43,825 bases of DNA from positions 1-43,825 of the forward strand of contig NZ_JAPDDP010000068.1 of NCBI RefSeq assembly GCF_027587195.1, read 5' to 3'. The number at the start of each line of letters is the position of its first letter. The stretch's first letter is position 1. The stretch comes from Solirubrobacter phytolaccae (GTDB taxonomy: Bacteria > Actinomycetota > Thermoleophilia > Solirubrobacterales > Solirubrobacteraceae). The translations under genes were made by a program, and so were the position numbers. Shown piece after piece: positions 1 to 9,359 of the stretch. The notes under the pieces are model-generated. The model worked only from the letters and a program-made list of their open reading frames with translations. It was not told the DNA's origin and ran no database searches.

Positions 1-28
1 CCTCCCGCACACCGGCCGCGTCGTCGAG

Positions 29-844
29 GTGGCCGGCGAGGGCGCGGCGCGCTCCGGGGTGGCGCCGGCTGGCGCGGCCGGGGCGGCGCGCACCGACGTG
101 GCGGCCGTATTGCGGCTCGTCGAGGTCGTCAAGACCTATCCGGGCGGCGTCGAGGCGCTGCGCGGCGTGTCGCTCACGGTCGCGGCGGGGGAGGCGGTCG
201 CCGTGGTCGGGCCGTCCGGCTCGGGCAAGTCGACGCTGCTGCACGTGATGGGCACGCTCGAGCGGCCGACGTCCGGGGACGTGTTCGTCGCGGGACACGA
301 CACGGCGCGGTTGGGTGAACGCGCGCTCGCGGCGCTCCGGGCGCGCGAGATCGGGTTCGTGTTCCAGCAGTTCTTCCTGCTGGATGGGATGACCGCGCTC
401 GACAACGTCGCCACCGGCCTGCTGTACGCGGACGTGGCGCCGGGCGAGCGGCGGGTGCGGGCGCGGGAGGCGTTGACGGCGGTCGGCCTGGAGCACCGGC
501 TCAGCCATCCGCCGTCCAAGCTCTCGGGCGGCGAGCGCCAGCGGGTCGCGATCGCGCGGGCGCTCGTCGGGCGGCCGGCGATCCTGTTCGCCGACGAGCC
601 GACCGGCAACCTGGACAGCCGCACCGGGGCGGGCATCCTCGCGCTGCTGCGGGAGCTGCACGCGGCCGGTTCGACGATCGTGACGATCACGCACGACCCC
701 GCGGTCGCCGACGCGTTCCCGCGCCGGGTGTCAATCACCGATGGGGTCGCATCAGCTCGCGCTGCGCGCTCGGATGCTTCGGTGGGAACTCGCCCAGGGG
801 CTCGTTCCCACGCCGCGGCTGTCGAACGGACGGTGTCGTCATGA
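29..844 (+). CDS. ABC transporter ATP-binding protein (MacB/LolD type)
   Basis: This is the ATPase subunit of a MacB/LolD-type exporter and powers the FtsX-like permease encoded next. The nucleotide-binding domain begins near residue 28. Walker A (GPSGSGKST) lies near residue 62, the Q-loop in the VFQQFF stretch, the signature LSGGERQR near 165, Walker [11 protein letters not shown] near 190 and the H-loop TITHD near 220. The first residues are low-complexity Ala/Gly and the frame stays open to the window edge, so the true start is uncertain; GTG at 98, just before the domain, is an alternative. The last 35 or so residues do not look like the family and cover a small inverted repeat at 782-811. 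The stop overlaps the permease start (ATGA, 841-844), which implies coupled translation. Confidence 0.9.
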   Translation: MAGEGAARSGVAPAGAAGAARTDVAAVLRLVEVVKTYPGGVEALRGVSLTVAAGEAVAVVGPSGSGKSTLLHVMGTLERPTSGDVFVAGHDTARLGERALAALRAREIGFVFQQFFLLDGMTALDNVATGLLYADVAPGERRVRAREALTAVGLEHRLSHPPSKLSGGERQRVAIARALVGRPAILFADEPTGNLDSRTGAGILALLRELHAAGSTIVTITHDPAVADAFPRRVSITDGVASARAARSDASVGTRPGARSHAAAVERTVSS

Positions 845-2007
845 CCGCCGGCGACGTGCTCCGCACCGGCGCACTGGGGCTGCGCACGCGGCGGGCCCGC
901 GCGGCGCTGTCGGCGCTGGGGATCGCGATCGGCGTGGCGGCGATGGTCGCCGTGCTCGGCATCAGCGAGTCCTCCAAGGCCGACCTGCTGGCCGAGCTCG
1001 ACAAGCTCGGGACGAACCTGCTGCAGGTCGCGCCCGGCGAGTCGTTCATGGGGGAGGCGTCCGTGCTGCCGGAGTCGGCGGCCGCGATGCTGCGGCGGGT
1101 GGGCGGCGTCGAGTCCGTGGCGGCGATCGCCGGCGTGGGGGAGGCCACCGTGCGCCGGAATCCGTACGTGGACGAGGCCGAGACGGGCGGGATCGGCGTC
1201 GCCGCGGCCGACCCGGCGCTGCAGGAGGCCGTCGGCGCGACCCTGCGCCGCGGGCGCTTCCTCGACGCGGCGACCGGCCGCTACCCGACCGTCGTGCTGG
1301 GCGCGGAGGCCGCGGCCACGCTCGGCCTCGACGACGCGGGTGGCCGCGTCTGGATCGGTGGCCGCTGGTTCACGGTCATCGGCATCCTCGACCCGGTCGC
1401 GCTGGCCTCGAACCTCGACACGGCCGCGCTGATCGGCTTCGCGGCCGCCAAGACGATCTTCGACCTCGACCCGAACCCGTCGACGGTGTTCGTGCGCGCC
1501 GACCAGGAGCAGGTCAGCACGGTGCGCGAGCTGCTCGGCGCGAGCGCCAACCCGGAGCACCCGGAGGAGGTCAGCGTCGAGCGCCCGTCCGACGCGCTCG
1601 AGGCCCGCGCCGCCGCCAAGACCGCGTTCACGTCGCTGTTCCTCGGCCTCGGCGCGGTCGCGCTGCTGGTCGGCGGCGTCGGGATCGCGAACGTGATGGT
1701 GATCTCGGTGCTGGAACGCCGCTCGGAGATCGGCCTGCGCCGCGCCCTCGGCGCGACCAAGCGCCACGTCGGCGTGCAGTTCCTGTCCGAGTCGCTGATC
1801 CTCGCCACGATCGGCGGCGTGGTCGGCACGGCGCTCGGCGCGCTGGTCACGTTCGGCTACGCCACCCACGAGGGCTGGCTCGTCGCGGTCCCGCTGATCG
1901 CCCTGGCGGGCGGCGTCCTCGTCTCGGTCGTCGCGGGCGGCGTCGCGGGCCTCTACCCCGCGCTGAGAGCCGCCCGCCTCTCCCCGACGGAGGCGTTGCG
2001 AAGTTAA
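841..2007 (+). CDS. ABC transporter permease, MacB/FtsX family
   Basis: This is the membrane subunit of the exporter whose ATPase lies just upstream. It has the MacB layout: one N-terminal membrane helix (about residues 22-42, with the typical [19 protein letters not shown] start), a large extracytoplasmic domain (about 45-260), then three C-terminal helices in an FtsX domain. The family signature [20 protein letters not shown] is present, followed by GLRRALGAT. MacB-like permeases move peptides, lipids or lipoproteins out of the membrane, but the substrate cannot be read from this sequence. The ATGA overlap with the ATPase gene indicates an operon. Any adaptor gene would lie to the left of the window. 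Confidence 0.9.
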   Translation: MTAGDVLRTGALGLRTRRARAALSALGIAIGVAAMVAVLGISESSKADLLAELDKLGTNLLQVAPGESFMGEASVLPESAAAMLRRVGGVESVAAIAGVGEATVRRNPYVDEAETGGIGVAAADPALQEAVGATLRRGRFLDAATGRYPTVVLGAEAAATLGLDDAGGRVWIGGRWFTVIGILDPVALASNLDTAALIGFAAAKTIFDLDPNPSTVFVRADQEQVSTVRELLGASANPEHPEEVSVERPSDALEARAAAKTAFTSLFLGLGAVALLVGGVGIANVMVISVLERRSEIGLRRALGATKRHVGVQFLSESLILATIGGVVGTALGALVTFGYATHEGWLVAVPLIALAGGVLVSVVAGGVAGLYPALRAARLSPTEALRS

Positions 2008-2033
2008 AGGACCTGGGGCTTTATGTTCGGGGA

Positions 2034-3182
2034 GTGCTTCCGCCCGGACCGAAGGCGCCCGCCGCCGTGCAGACCGTCGAGTGGATCGTGCGGCCGACCA
2101 AGCTGCTGCGGGACGCCGAGGCGCGGTACGGCGACGCGTTCACGTTGCGCACCGCGTACTGGGACGCGCCGATGGTGCTCACGAGCGACCCCGACGCCAT
2201 CAAGCGGGTGTACGCCGCGCCGCCCGACGTGCTCCAAGGCGGCGACGCCGCGGCGTTCATGGAGCCGTTCGTGGGCGCGAAGTCGTTGCTGATCCTGCAT
2301 GGGGACGAGCACCTGCGGCAACGGCGGCTCGTCCTGCCGCCCTTCCACGGGCAGGCGCTCAAGCGCTGGACCGAGCAGATCCGCGCGATCACCCACGAGC
2401 AGCTCGACACGTGGCCCGTCAACACGCCGTTCAAAGCGCTGCCGAAGATGCAGGAGCTCACGCTCGACGTGATCGAGCGCGTGATCTTCGGCACCCGCGA
2501 CCCCGAGCTCAAGCAGGCGCTGCGGGCCGCGCTCGACCTCACCGGCAGCACCACGAACCTGATCGCGATGTCGCTGATCCAACGCGACATCGGCCCGTAC
2601 GGCCGCTTCCTCAAAGCCGTCGAGCGGATCGACGAGCTCGTCTACGCGCGCATCGACCAGCCCTCCACCGGCGACTCGATCCTCGACCTCCTCAGAGACT
2701 CCGGAGCGACCCGCGCAGAGCTCCGCGACCAGCTCGTCACCCTGCTCGCCGCCGGCCACGAGACCACCGCGACCGCGCTGGCCTGGGCGCTCGAACGCCT
2801 CGCGCGTCACCCCACGGACCTCACGCAGGACCCGGACCCGTTCATCGACGAGGTCCTGCGCACCCGCCCGGTGCTCTCCATCACCGCCCGCAAGACGCTC
2901 CAGCCCTACGAGCTCGGCGGCTACACGCTCCCGGAAGGCGTCTATGTCGCGCCCTGCATCTACCTCGCCAACCGCCGCGGGCGGCCGATCCCGTGGGGCG
3001 GCGGCACCCGACGGTGCGTCGGCGCCGCGTTCGCCCAACTCGAGCTCCGCGAGGTGTTACGAGCCGTGAGCGAGCGGTTCAGCCTCAGACCCGTGAGCGC
3101 AGAAGGCGAGCGGATGCGCCGCCGCAGCATCACCCTCGCTCCCGCACGCGGAGCGGAGATCATCGCGAACCCGCTAGCGTGA
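2034..3182 (+). CDS. Cytochrome P450, short form lacking the PERF region
   Basis: This is a haem-thiolate monooxygenase of about 382 residues from GTG 2034, a start that gives the usual proline-rich LPPGPKAP beginning. The I-helix motif AAGHETT (239-245) and the K-helix ExxR (E273, R276) are present, as is the haem loop WGGGTRRCVG with the axial cysteine at C328. Normally about 25 residues separate the beta-strand after the K helix from the haem loop and carry the PERF motif, whose Arg completes the E-R-R triad. Here IYLANRR runs straight into GRPIPWGGG, so that segment is absent in frame. The stretch between the I and K helices is also short. It could be a functional minimal P450 or a decaying one. 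It lies 26 nt after the ABC permease stop. Confidence 0.88.
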   Translation: MLPPGPKAPAAVQTVEWIVRPTKLLRDAEARYGDAFTLRTAYWDAPMVLTSDPDAIKRVYAAPPDVLQGGDAAAFMEPFVGAKSLLILHGDEHLRQRRLVLPPFHGQALKRWTEQIRAITHEQLDTWPVNTPFKALPKMQELTLDVIERVIFGTRDPELKQALRAALDLTGSTTNLIAMSLIQRDIGPYGRFLKAVERIDELVYARIDQPSTGDSILDLLRDSGATRAELRDQLVTLLAAGHETTATALAWALERLARHPTDLTQDPDPFIDEVLRTRPVLSITARKTLQPYELGGYTLPEGVYVAPCIYLANRRGRPIPWGGGTRRCVGAAFAQLELREVLRAVSERFSLRPVSAEGERMRRRSITLAPARGAEIIANPLA

Positions 3183-3191
3183 GTCGGCGCG

Positions 3192-4118
3192 ATGTCCGGG
3201 TCTTTCTGCCGTCATAACCGGCCTACCTCCAAGTGTTCGATCTGCTCGCGTGAGCTCGACGAGAAGCTCCGCAACCAGGCGCCCATCAAGTACGTCACCG
3301 TGCGCAAGCCCGGGACGAAGCCGGAGCCACGCTCGCGCGCCGCTTCCGGCTCGAGCTCGAGCAGCTCGTCCTCGCGGGGCTCCAGCAGCACGAACCGCGT
3401 CGTCACGCGCAAGCTCGTGCGCGCCGCGGATGACGGCTACCGCAACCCGCTCGTCCAGGGGATGAAGGCCACGGCCGATGCGGAGCGCCTCGCGGGCGCG
3501 CTGACCCAGGCCGTGCAGCGGCTGCAGCCGCCCGGCCCGCACCCCGTGATCGCGGAGATCGCCGATCTCAACGACGCCACCTGGCTGGCGTTCCTGATCG
3601 CGCTCGCGCCGGAGCTCGAGGAGGCCCTGACCGCGGCGCAACCGCGCTGGGCGGACAAGGACATCTCCGCGCTCCCCGAGGCCAAGCAGAAGGCCGCGAA
3701 CGCCTACCTCGCGTGGGTGGAGCGCGCCGGCTCGCAGGAGGCCGCGATCATGGGCGAGGACAGCTGGACGCCGGCCCGTCGCTTCGACCGGGTGTTCGAG
3801 CGGCTCGCGCTGTCCGGCTTCGGTCGCACCGCGCGCTACGAGCTGCTGACCACGCTCGGCTCCGCGGGCCGCTACCCGCTCGACGCGCAGTCGCCGCAGT
3901 TCGTCGAGGACGACGCGACGACGCTCGCGGCCAAGCGCCTGTTCGTCTCGGGCGACCGCACGCTGCTCGAGCGGCGCGCCCGCGAGTTCGCCGAGGCCGC
4001 CGACCTGCCGATCGCCGCGCTCGACCACGGCCTGAAGGTCTGGGCCACGCCCGGCGAGCACGTCGATCTCACCGCGGACCCGCTCCCTGGAGTCGCGTCC
4101 GCCCTGCGCATCGGTTAA
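3192..4118 (+). CDS. Conserved hypothetical with N-terminal Cys/His cluster and serine linker
   Basis: I do not recognise the family with certainty. The protein has about 308 residues. Its N terminus carries a compact Cys/His cluster (CRHNRPTSKCSIC, residues 6-18) that could bind zinc. A serine-rich linker follows at about residues 52-67. The C-terminal 230 residues are an alpha-rich domain with motifs such as NDATWLAFLIALAP and FGRTARYELL. The ATG at 3192 lies 9 nt after the P450 stop, and the next gene begins at the base after this stop, so it belongs to the same transcription unit. No signal peptide or membrane helix is visible, which suggests a cytoplasmic protein. A nucleic-acid or small-molecule role is possible but is only a guess. 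Confidence 0.75.
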   Translation: MSGSFCRHNRPTSKCSICSRELDEKLRNQAPIKYVTVRKPGTKPEPRSRAASGSSSSSSSSRGSSSTNRVVTRKLVRAADDGYRNPLVQGMKATADAERLAGALTQAVQRLQPPGPHPVIAEIADLNDATWLAFLIALAPELEEALTAAQPRWADKDISALPEAKQKAANAYLAWVERAGSQEAAIMGEDSWTPARRFDRVFERLALSGFGRTARYELLTTLGSAGRYPLDAQSPQFVEDDATTLAAKRLFVSGDRTLLERRAREFAEAADLPIAALDHGLKVWATPGEHVDLTADPLPGVASALRIG

Positions 4119-5552
4119 TTGGCCCTGACGCCGCTCTCAGCTCTCGCGCCAAGCGCCTCGCGTGTGCTGGAGCGGCTCGCCCCGCCGCCGCAACCGGTCG
4201 ACGCGCCGCCGCCCAAGGCGCGTCCGTGGAAGCTGCTCCTGCTCGCGTGCTTCGCGCTCGCGGGCTTGAGCCTGCTCCTGCCGAGCGTTCCCACCTACGA
4301 CCCGTGGGCGTGGATCATCTGGGGCCGCGAGGTCGCCCAGGGCGACCTGGTGACGACGACCGGCCCGAGTTGGAAGCCGCTGCCGGTCATCTTCACCACG
4401 CCGTTCAGCTTCGCGGGTGACGACGGCGCGCCGCTGCTGTGGCTCACCGTCGCGCGGGCGGGCGGCATCCTCGCGTTCGCGATGGCCTACCGGCTCGGTG
4501 CGAGGCTCGCGGGCCCGTTCGCGGGCATCATCGCCGCGAGCTCGCTGTTCCTCGCCGACGAGTTCATCCGCAACTTCTTCCGCGGCAACTCCGAGGGCAT
4601 CCTCGTCGCGCTGTGCCTGTGGGCGCTCGAGCGCCACCTCGACGGCCGCCGGCGCGACGCGTTCCTGCTCGGCCTCGGCGCCGCGCTGCTGCGCCCCGAG
4701 GTGTGGCCGTTCATCGCGCTCTACGGCCTCTACCTGCTGATCGCGGACCGCAAGCTCAGCACGCTGCTGCTGGTCGGCGGCGGTGGCCTGTCGCTGCTGG
4801 TCCTGTGGTTCGTCCCCGAGTACATCGGCTCCGGCGACTTCCTGCGCGCCGCCAACCGCGCCCGCCAGCCCAACCCGGACTCGGCCGCGTTCGCCGCGCA
4901 CCCGTTCATCGAGGTCTTCAACCGCAGCGCGTCCGTGCTCTCGCTGCCCGTGTACGTCGGCGGCGTGATCGCCTTCCTCGTCGCGATCTTCCGAAGAGAC
5001 GGGCTCTACCTCGCGATGGCCGCGATCGGCACGGTGCTGATGGTCGCGGTCGCGGGCATGACCCAGGCCGGGTTCGCCGGCAACCTGCGCTACGTCGCGC
5101 TGCCCGCCGCGCTCGTGTGCGTGCTCGCCGGTGCGGGATGGGTGTGGCTGGTCCGCACCACCAACAAGCGCGCGGGCACGGTCGCCGCGGCCGCGCTGGC
5201 GGTCGTGATCGCCGCCGCGTCCGCGCCGTACGTGATCGCCGACGTGCGCGAGCTCGACGAGGCCGCGTGGCGGATCGACCAGGAGGCCCAGCTGTACGGC
5301 ACGGTCCCGGAGGCGATCGAGGCGGCCGGCGGGCGCGAGAAGCTCATGGCCTGCGGCACGGTCTACACCGGGGCCTTCCAGACGCAGGCCGTCGCGTGGT
5401 ACATGCATCTGCACGAGATGGAGTCGGAGATCTTCGCCTTCCCGCCCGGCACGACGATCGCCCCGTCCTACTCGGCCCTGTCCAAAGACCCCCGCTTCCC
5501 GCGGATCGCCAAGACCCGAAAGTGGGTCATCGGCTCCTCCTGCGCCCGCTGA
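4119..5552 (+). CDS. Polytopic membrane protein, GT-C glycosyltransferase-like
   Basis: This is an integral membrane protein of 477 residues with about ten hydrophobic helices after a proline-rich cytoplasmic N terminus (1-37). The first extracytoplasmic loop holds an acidic motif (TYDPWAWIIWGREV, Asp at 61 and Glu at 71), as in lipid-linked-sugar GT-C transferases, where an acidic residue in this loop is catalytic. The start is TTG at 4119, directly after the stop of the upstream gene. The next gene starts 3 nt after this stop and encodes a second protein of the same type, so the two probably act together on cell-envelope glycans. Donor and acceptor cannot be deduced. Confidence 0.78.
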   Translation: MALTPLSALAPSASRVLERLAPPPQPVDAPPPKARPWKLLLLACFALAGLSLLLPSVPTYDPWAWIIWGREVAQGDLVTTTGPSWKPLPVIFTTPFSFAGDDGAPLLWLTVARAGGILAFAMAYRLGARLAGPFAGIIAASSLFLADEFIRNFFRGNSEGILVALCLWALERHLDGRRRDAFLLGLGAALLRPEVWPFIALYGLYLLIADRKLSTLLLVGGGGLSLLVLWFVPEYIGSGDFLRAANRARQPNPDSAAFAAHPFIEVFNRSASVLSLPVYVGGVIAFLVAIFRRDGLYLAMAAIGTVLMVAVAGMTQAGFAGNLRYVALPAALVCVLAGAGWVWLVRTTNKRAGTVAAAALAVVIAAASAPYVIADVRELDEAAWRIDQEAQLYGTVPEAIEAAGGREKLMACGTVYTGAFQTQAVAWYMHLHEMESEIFAFPPGTTIAPSYSALSKDPRFPRIAKTRKWVIGSSCAR

Positions 5553-5555
5553 TCG

Positions 5556-7136
5556 ATGGCCACCTTCGCCGCCCACCGCCGCCCGCTCGCCCTCGCGCGC
5601 CACGCCCGCGCGCTCAGCACGAGCTGGTTCGCCGTGCCGATCGGCCTCGCGGTCCTGATCGCGCTCTCCCTGACGGTCCGCACGGCGGAGCTCAAGATCG
5701 GCTTCTGGATCGACGAGGGCCTGTCCGTCGGCATCGCCGACCGCCCGCTCGGGGACATCCCGGCGGCGCTGCGCAAGGACGGCTCGCCGCCCCTGTACTA
5801 CATGCTGCTGCACTTCTGGCTCGGCATCGCGGGCGACTCCGAAGAGGGCGTCCGCTCGTTCAGCCTGATGTGCGCGCTGCTCGCGATCCCGGTCGCGTGG
5901 TGGGCGGGCCTGAAGATCTGGGGCACGCAGAAGGCGGGCTGGATCGCGGCCATCCTGATGGCCTTCAACCCGTTCCTGAGCCAGTACGCCCAGGAAGCGC
6001 GCATGTACGCGATGGTCGCGCTGCTGGCGATCCCGGTCACGGTCTGCTTCCTGCGGGCCTACGCGCTGGACACCTCCAGCCGGCGCCCGTGGGTGATCGG
6101 CTTCGCGGTCTCGGAGGCGGTCGCGCTCTACACCCACAACTGGCCGATCTTCTTCGGCGCCGCGGCTGGAGCGGCCTGGATCGTGCTGTTCGCGATCGCC
6201 GAGCGCCCGCGCCGGAAGGAGCTCTTCCGCGACGCGCTGCTCGGCTTCGGCGGCGCGGCCGTCCTGTACCTGCCGTGGGTGCCGACGACGCTCTACCAGG
6301 CCCAGCACACCGGCGCCCCGTGGGCCGACGCGCCCGCGTTCAGCTCGCTGCTCGGCGTGCCGGGCGTGATCCTCGGCCGGCTGCCGGAGATCGTCTTCCT
6401 GATCTGCGCGGGCGCGGGGATCATCGCGCTGCTGCGCACGCGGCCTTTGAGTCAGCACGGCCGCGCCGCGATCGCGCTGCTGATCATCTGCGTGCTCACC
6501 CCGACGCTCGCCTGGGCGCTCTCGCAGAGCTCACCCGCCTGGGCCAACCGCTACCTCGCGGTGGCCGTCGCGCCGTTCCTGCTGCTGGCCACGGGCGGCC
6601 TCGCCCACGCGCGCCGGCTCGGCGTCTTCGGGCTCGTGCTCGTCGTGGTCATGTGGGCGCAGGACAGCGCGCCGGTCGAGAAGAGCAACGTGCGCTCGAT
6701 CGCGCACACGATCGGCCCGAGCCTCGCGCCCGGCGACCTCGTGATCTCCACCCAGCCCGAGACGATCCCGCTGCTGCACTACTACCTGCCGGACGGGCTG
6801 CGCTACGCGACGCTGACCGGCGAGGAGACCGACTTCGGCGTCTGGGACTGGCGCGACGGCGTCGAGCGGCTGGAGGCGACGAGCGCCGAGACGGACCTCG
6901 CGCCGCTGATCGCCTCGCTCGAGCCGGGCACCCGCGTCGTGCTCGTGGAGCCGATCGTGTGGACGCTCAACCGCTGGCGCGCGCCGTGGACGAAGCTGAT
7001 CCGGATCCGCTCGAAGGAGTGGTCGCAGGCGCTCTCGAACGACCCCACGATGGAGGTCGCCTCGATCCAGCCGACGAACTTCACGCCGCCGCGGCCGAAC
7101 CCGGTGCAGGCGACGGTCTACGTGAAGACGCGCTAG
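5556..7136 (+). CDS. Glycosyltransferase family 39-like membrane protein
   Basis: This polytopic membrane protein of 526 residues fits the PMT/ArnT-like GT39 fold. The first loop contains the catalytic-type acidic pair WIDEG (D53, E54), followed by SPPLYYMLLHFW and then YAQEARMYAM, a hallmark of bacterial family members. These enzymes transfer sugars from polyprenyl phosphate carriers to envelope proteins or lipids on the outer face of the membrane. It is in tandem with the GT-C-like gene 3 nt upstream. The 3' end overlaps the 3' end of the convergent histidine kinase by 56 bp, so both C-terminal tails are encoded by the same DNA. Confidence 0.85.
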   Translation: MATFAAHRRPLALARHARALSTSWFAVPIGLAVLIALSLTVRTAELKIGFWIDEGLSVGIADRPLGDIPAALRKDGSPPLYYMLLHFWLGIAGDSEEGVRSFSLMCALLAIPVAWWAGLKIWGTQKAGWIAAILMAFNPFLSQYAQEARMYAMVALLAIPVTVCFLRAYALDTSSRRPWVIGFAVSEAVALYTHNWPIFFGAAAGAAWIVLFAIAERPRRKELFRDALLGFGGAAVLYLPWVPTTLYQAQHTGAPWADAPAFSSLLGVPGVILGRLPEIVFLICAGAGIIALLRTRPLSQHGRAAIALLIICVLTPTLAWALSQSSPAWANRYLAVAVAPFLLLATGGLAHARRLGVFGLVLVVVMWAQDSAPVEKSNVRSIAHTIGPSLAPGDLVISTQPETIPLLHYYLPDGLRYATLTGEETDFGVWDWRDGVERLEATSAETDLAPLIASLEPGTRVVLVEPIVWTLNRWRAPWTKLIRIRSKEWSQALSNDPTMEVASIQPTNFTPPRPNPVQATVYVKTR

Positions 7137-8586
7137 CCGGCAGCGTCAGCGCGAACTGCGCGCCCTGGTCGGCGTCTTCGAGGCCCAGCGTGCCGTCCAT
7201 GCGCTCGGCCAGCTCGCGGCCGATCGCCAGGCCGAGCCCGAACCCGGAGACCTCGCTCGTGGCCTTGCCGCGGTGGAAGCGCTCGAAGATCCGGTCGCGC
7301 TCCTCGGCCGGCACGCCCGGCCCGCGGTCGGCGACGCGCAGGATCACCGTGTCGTGGCGGTGGCTGGTGGAGATCAGGATCGGCTCGCCGGCCGGCGCGT
7401 AGCGCAGCGCGTTGTCGATCAGGATGCGCACCACCCGCGCGCAGGCGGCGGGATCGCCGAGCGCCCAGCACGGCCCCGGCGACTCGACGTCGAGCACCGT
7501 CCCGCGCTCGGACGCGTGCAGCTCGAACTCGGCCGCGACCGCCCGTGCGATCTCGCCCAGCTCGACCGGCTCGGAGCGCAGCAGCACCGCGGCGTCGAGC
7601 CGGCTGAGGTCGAGCAGCTCGCTCGCCAGCACGGACAGGCGCCGCAGCTCGCGCCGGGCGCTGGCGACCTGCTCCTGCGCGTCTGTGAGGTCCCCACCCT
7701 CGCGCAGGTCCTCGTCGAGCAGCTCCATCGTGCCCTGGAGCATCGTCAGTGGCGTGCGCAGCTCGTGCGAGGCGGTGGAGACGAACGAGCGCCGGGCCGC
7801 CTCCTGGCGGCGTAGCTCGTCCTGCATGCGGTTGATCGCGCGGGCGAGGTCACCGACCTCGTCGCGGCCGCGGTCGATCGGCGGCGGCGCCTCCGGGCCC
7901 TCGGCCGTGATCCGCAAGGCGGCGCGCTGCAGGCGCTTGAGCCGGCGCGTCAGCGTGCCGGAGAGCGCGAGCCCGAGCCCGATCGCCACCGCGAGCCCGA
8001 CGGCCGCGGAGATCAAGAAGCGGTTGCGCACGAGCGCGACCGTGCTCGCGACGTCGGCCAGGCTGCGCTGGGCGACCGCGACGCCGACGATCTCGTCGTC
8101 GTCGAAGAGCGGCATCGCGAACGTGAGCGTGTCGTCGCGCAGGACCGTCTGCGAGAGGCCTTCGCGGCGGGCACGGAGGGCGATCGCGAGCGCCGCGGAC
8201 TCGTCGACGGTCGGGTCGGTGTCGAACAGGAACAGGGACTTGCCGTTCGTGCTCGTGAGCTGGTTGTCGGTGACGAGCACGCGCGCGCCGGTCCGCTCAC
8301 GCAGGTCGTAGCCCGGCTCGACGAGCTCGGTGTAGCGGTTCTCGAGCCGGCTCGTGACGAGGTTCCCGCGCTTGGTGCCCTTGTCGGCGCCGGCGCGCAC
8401 CGCGTCGCCGAACTTCATGCGGAGGTTCTCCGTCGCGGTCTGCAGCTGCTTGCGGTTCTGGTCGCGCAGCTGGTCCTGGAGCGGGCCGAGCGTGATCGCG
8501 ACCGCGATCGCGAGCGTCACGGCACTCGTGGCCACGAAGGCCAGCAGCAGCCGGCCTCGGAGCCCACGCAGTGCCGTCCGGATCAT
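7081..8586 (-). CDS. Sensor histidine kinase
   Basis: This is the membrane sensor of a two-component system, 501 residues. Transmembrane helices at about 13-35 and 188-210 flank an extracytoplasmic sensor domain of about 150 residues. A HAMP domain follows (about 211-262), then a HisKA domain with phospho-acceptor H274 (ASHELRTPL) and an HATPase domain with the N box (N392), DRGPGV and GFGLGLAI. Its start overlaps the regulator stop (ATGA, 8583-8586), so kinase and regulator are co-translated, regulator first. The Ala/Ser/Pro-rich C-terminal tail overlaps the end of the convergent glycosyltransferase gene. The signal sensed is unknown; the neighbouring envelope genes hint at cell-envelope control. 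Confidence 0.93.
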   Translation of the reverse strand: MIRTALRGLRGRLLLAFVATSAVTLAIAVAITLGPLQDQLRDQNRKQLQTATENLRMKFGDAVRAGADKGTKRGNLVTSRLENRYTELVEPGYDLRERTGARVLVTDNQLTSTNGKSLFLFDTDPTVDESAALAIALRARREGLSQTVLRDDTLTFAMPLFDDDEIVGVAVAQRSLADVASTVALVRNRFLISAAVGLAVAIGLGLALSGTLTRRLKRLQRAALRITAEGPEAPPPIDRGRDEVGDLARAINRMQDELRRQEAARRSFVSTASHELRTPLTMLQGTMELLDEDLREGGDLTDAQEQVASARRELRRLSVLASELLDLSRLDAAVLLRSEPVELGEIARAVAAEFELHASERGTVLDVESPGPCWALGDPAACARVVRILIDNALRYAPAGEPILISTSHRHDTVILRVADRGPGVPAEERDRIFERFHRGKATSEVSGFGLGLAIGRELAERMDGTLGLEDADQGAQFALTLPASASSRRPSPAPGSAAAA

Positions 8587-9281
8587 GCCTCGCGGAAGCG
8601 GTAGCCCTGCCCGGGGACGGTCAGGATGAGGCTCGGCTCCTCCGGCTTGGCCTCGAGCTTCTCGCGCAGATGGCGGATGTGCACGTCGATCGCGCGCGGG
8701 TCGCGGTACGCGGAGTCGCCCCAGATGGCGCGCAGCAGCTCCTGGCGGTTGAACGCGTAGCCCGGACGGCTCATCAGGCAGCCGAGCAGCTCGAACTCGC
8801 TGAACGTCAGCCGCACGGGATCGTCGCCGACCGTGACGCGGCGCAGATCGCGGTCCAGCGTGATCGGGCCGACGCGCACGTTGCCCTCGACGACGCGGCC
8901 CTGCGCGCGCCGCAGCACCGCGCGGATGCGCGAGCGCAGCTCGGCCAGGCCGAACGGCTTGGTCACGTAGTCGTCCGCGCCGGCCTCCAGGCCCTGGACG
9001 GCGTCCGCCTCGCTGTCCAGCGCGGTCAGCATGATGATCGGGACCACATCGCGCCGGGAACGCAGCGCGCGAGCGACGTCGTATCCGGTGGGGCCCGCGC
9101 CGAGCGCGACGTCGAGCAGGACGACGTCGTACGCGCGCTCCGCGGCGGCGTCGAGCGCGGTGTCGCCGTCGCCGACGGCGGTCACGCGGTGACCTTCGCG
9201 CTCGAACGAGCGCGTGAGCATCTCCCGCAACGGGCGGTCGTCGTCGACCAGCAGGATGTCCAAAGCACTGCTCGGCTGCAC
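8583..9281 (-). CDS. OmpR/PhoB-family response regulator
   Basis: This DNA-binding response regulator has 232 residues and pairs with the adjacent histidine kinase. The receiver domain (7-120) has the acidic pocket D13/D14, phospho-acceptor D57, switch T86 and conserved K108. A winged-helix effector domain of the OmpR class fills residues about 135-230 (FSEFELLGCLM, ELLRAIWGD, VDVHIRHLREKL-type motifs). The start is GTG at 9281. The 78-bp gap to the divergent FAD oxidoreductase gene contains an inverted repeat (9308-9326) that may be a binding site for this or another regulator. Confidence 0.93.
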   Translation of the reverse strand: MQPSSALDILLVDDDRPLREMLTRSFEREGHRVTAVGDGDTALDAAAERAYDVVLLDVALGAGPTGYDVARALRSRRDVVPIIMLTALDSEADAVQGLEAGADDYVTKPFGLAELRSRIRAVLRRAQGRVVEGNVRVGPITLDRDLRRVTVGDDPVRLTFSEFELLGCLMSRPGYAFNRQELLRAIWGDSAYRDPRAIDVHIRHLREKLEAKPEEPSLILTVPGQGYRFREA

Positions 9282-9307
9282 GGCCGGAGAGGTTAGAGCC
9301 TGGGCTT

Positions 9308-9326
9308 AAGGCCTGTTAGCGGCCTT
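9308..9326. promoter_or_regulatory. Inverted repeat in divergent intergenic region
   Basis: AAGGCC and GGCCTT arms are separated by 7 nt between the divergent response-regulator and FAD-oxidoreductase genes. The position suits an operator or a short hairpin. No convincing -10/-35 pair could be assigned. Confidence 0.35.
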
Positions 9327-9359
9327 TAGCATCCGCCGTGAAATCGATGAGGCGCGGGC

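Noticed and set aside
136-1869. Long minus-strand open frame opposite the ABC exporter genes
   Set aside because: Arg/Gly/Ala/Asp-biased translation without motifs; a shadow of high-GC coding on the plus strand.
4137-6458. Minus-strand frame of 773 codons opposite the two glycosyltransferase-like genes
   Set aside because: No membrane or domain features; clear coding evidence is on the plus strand.
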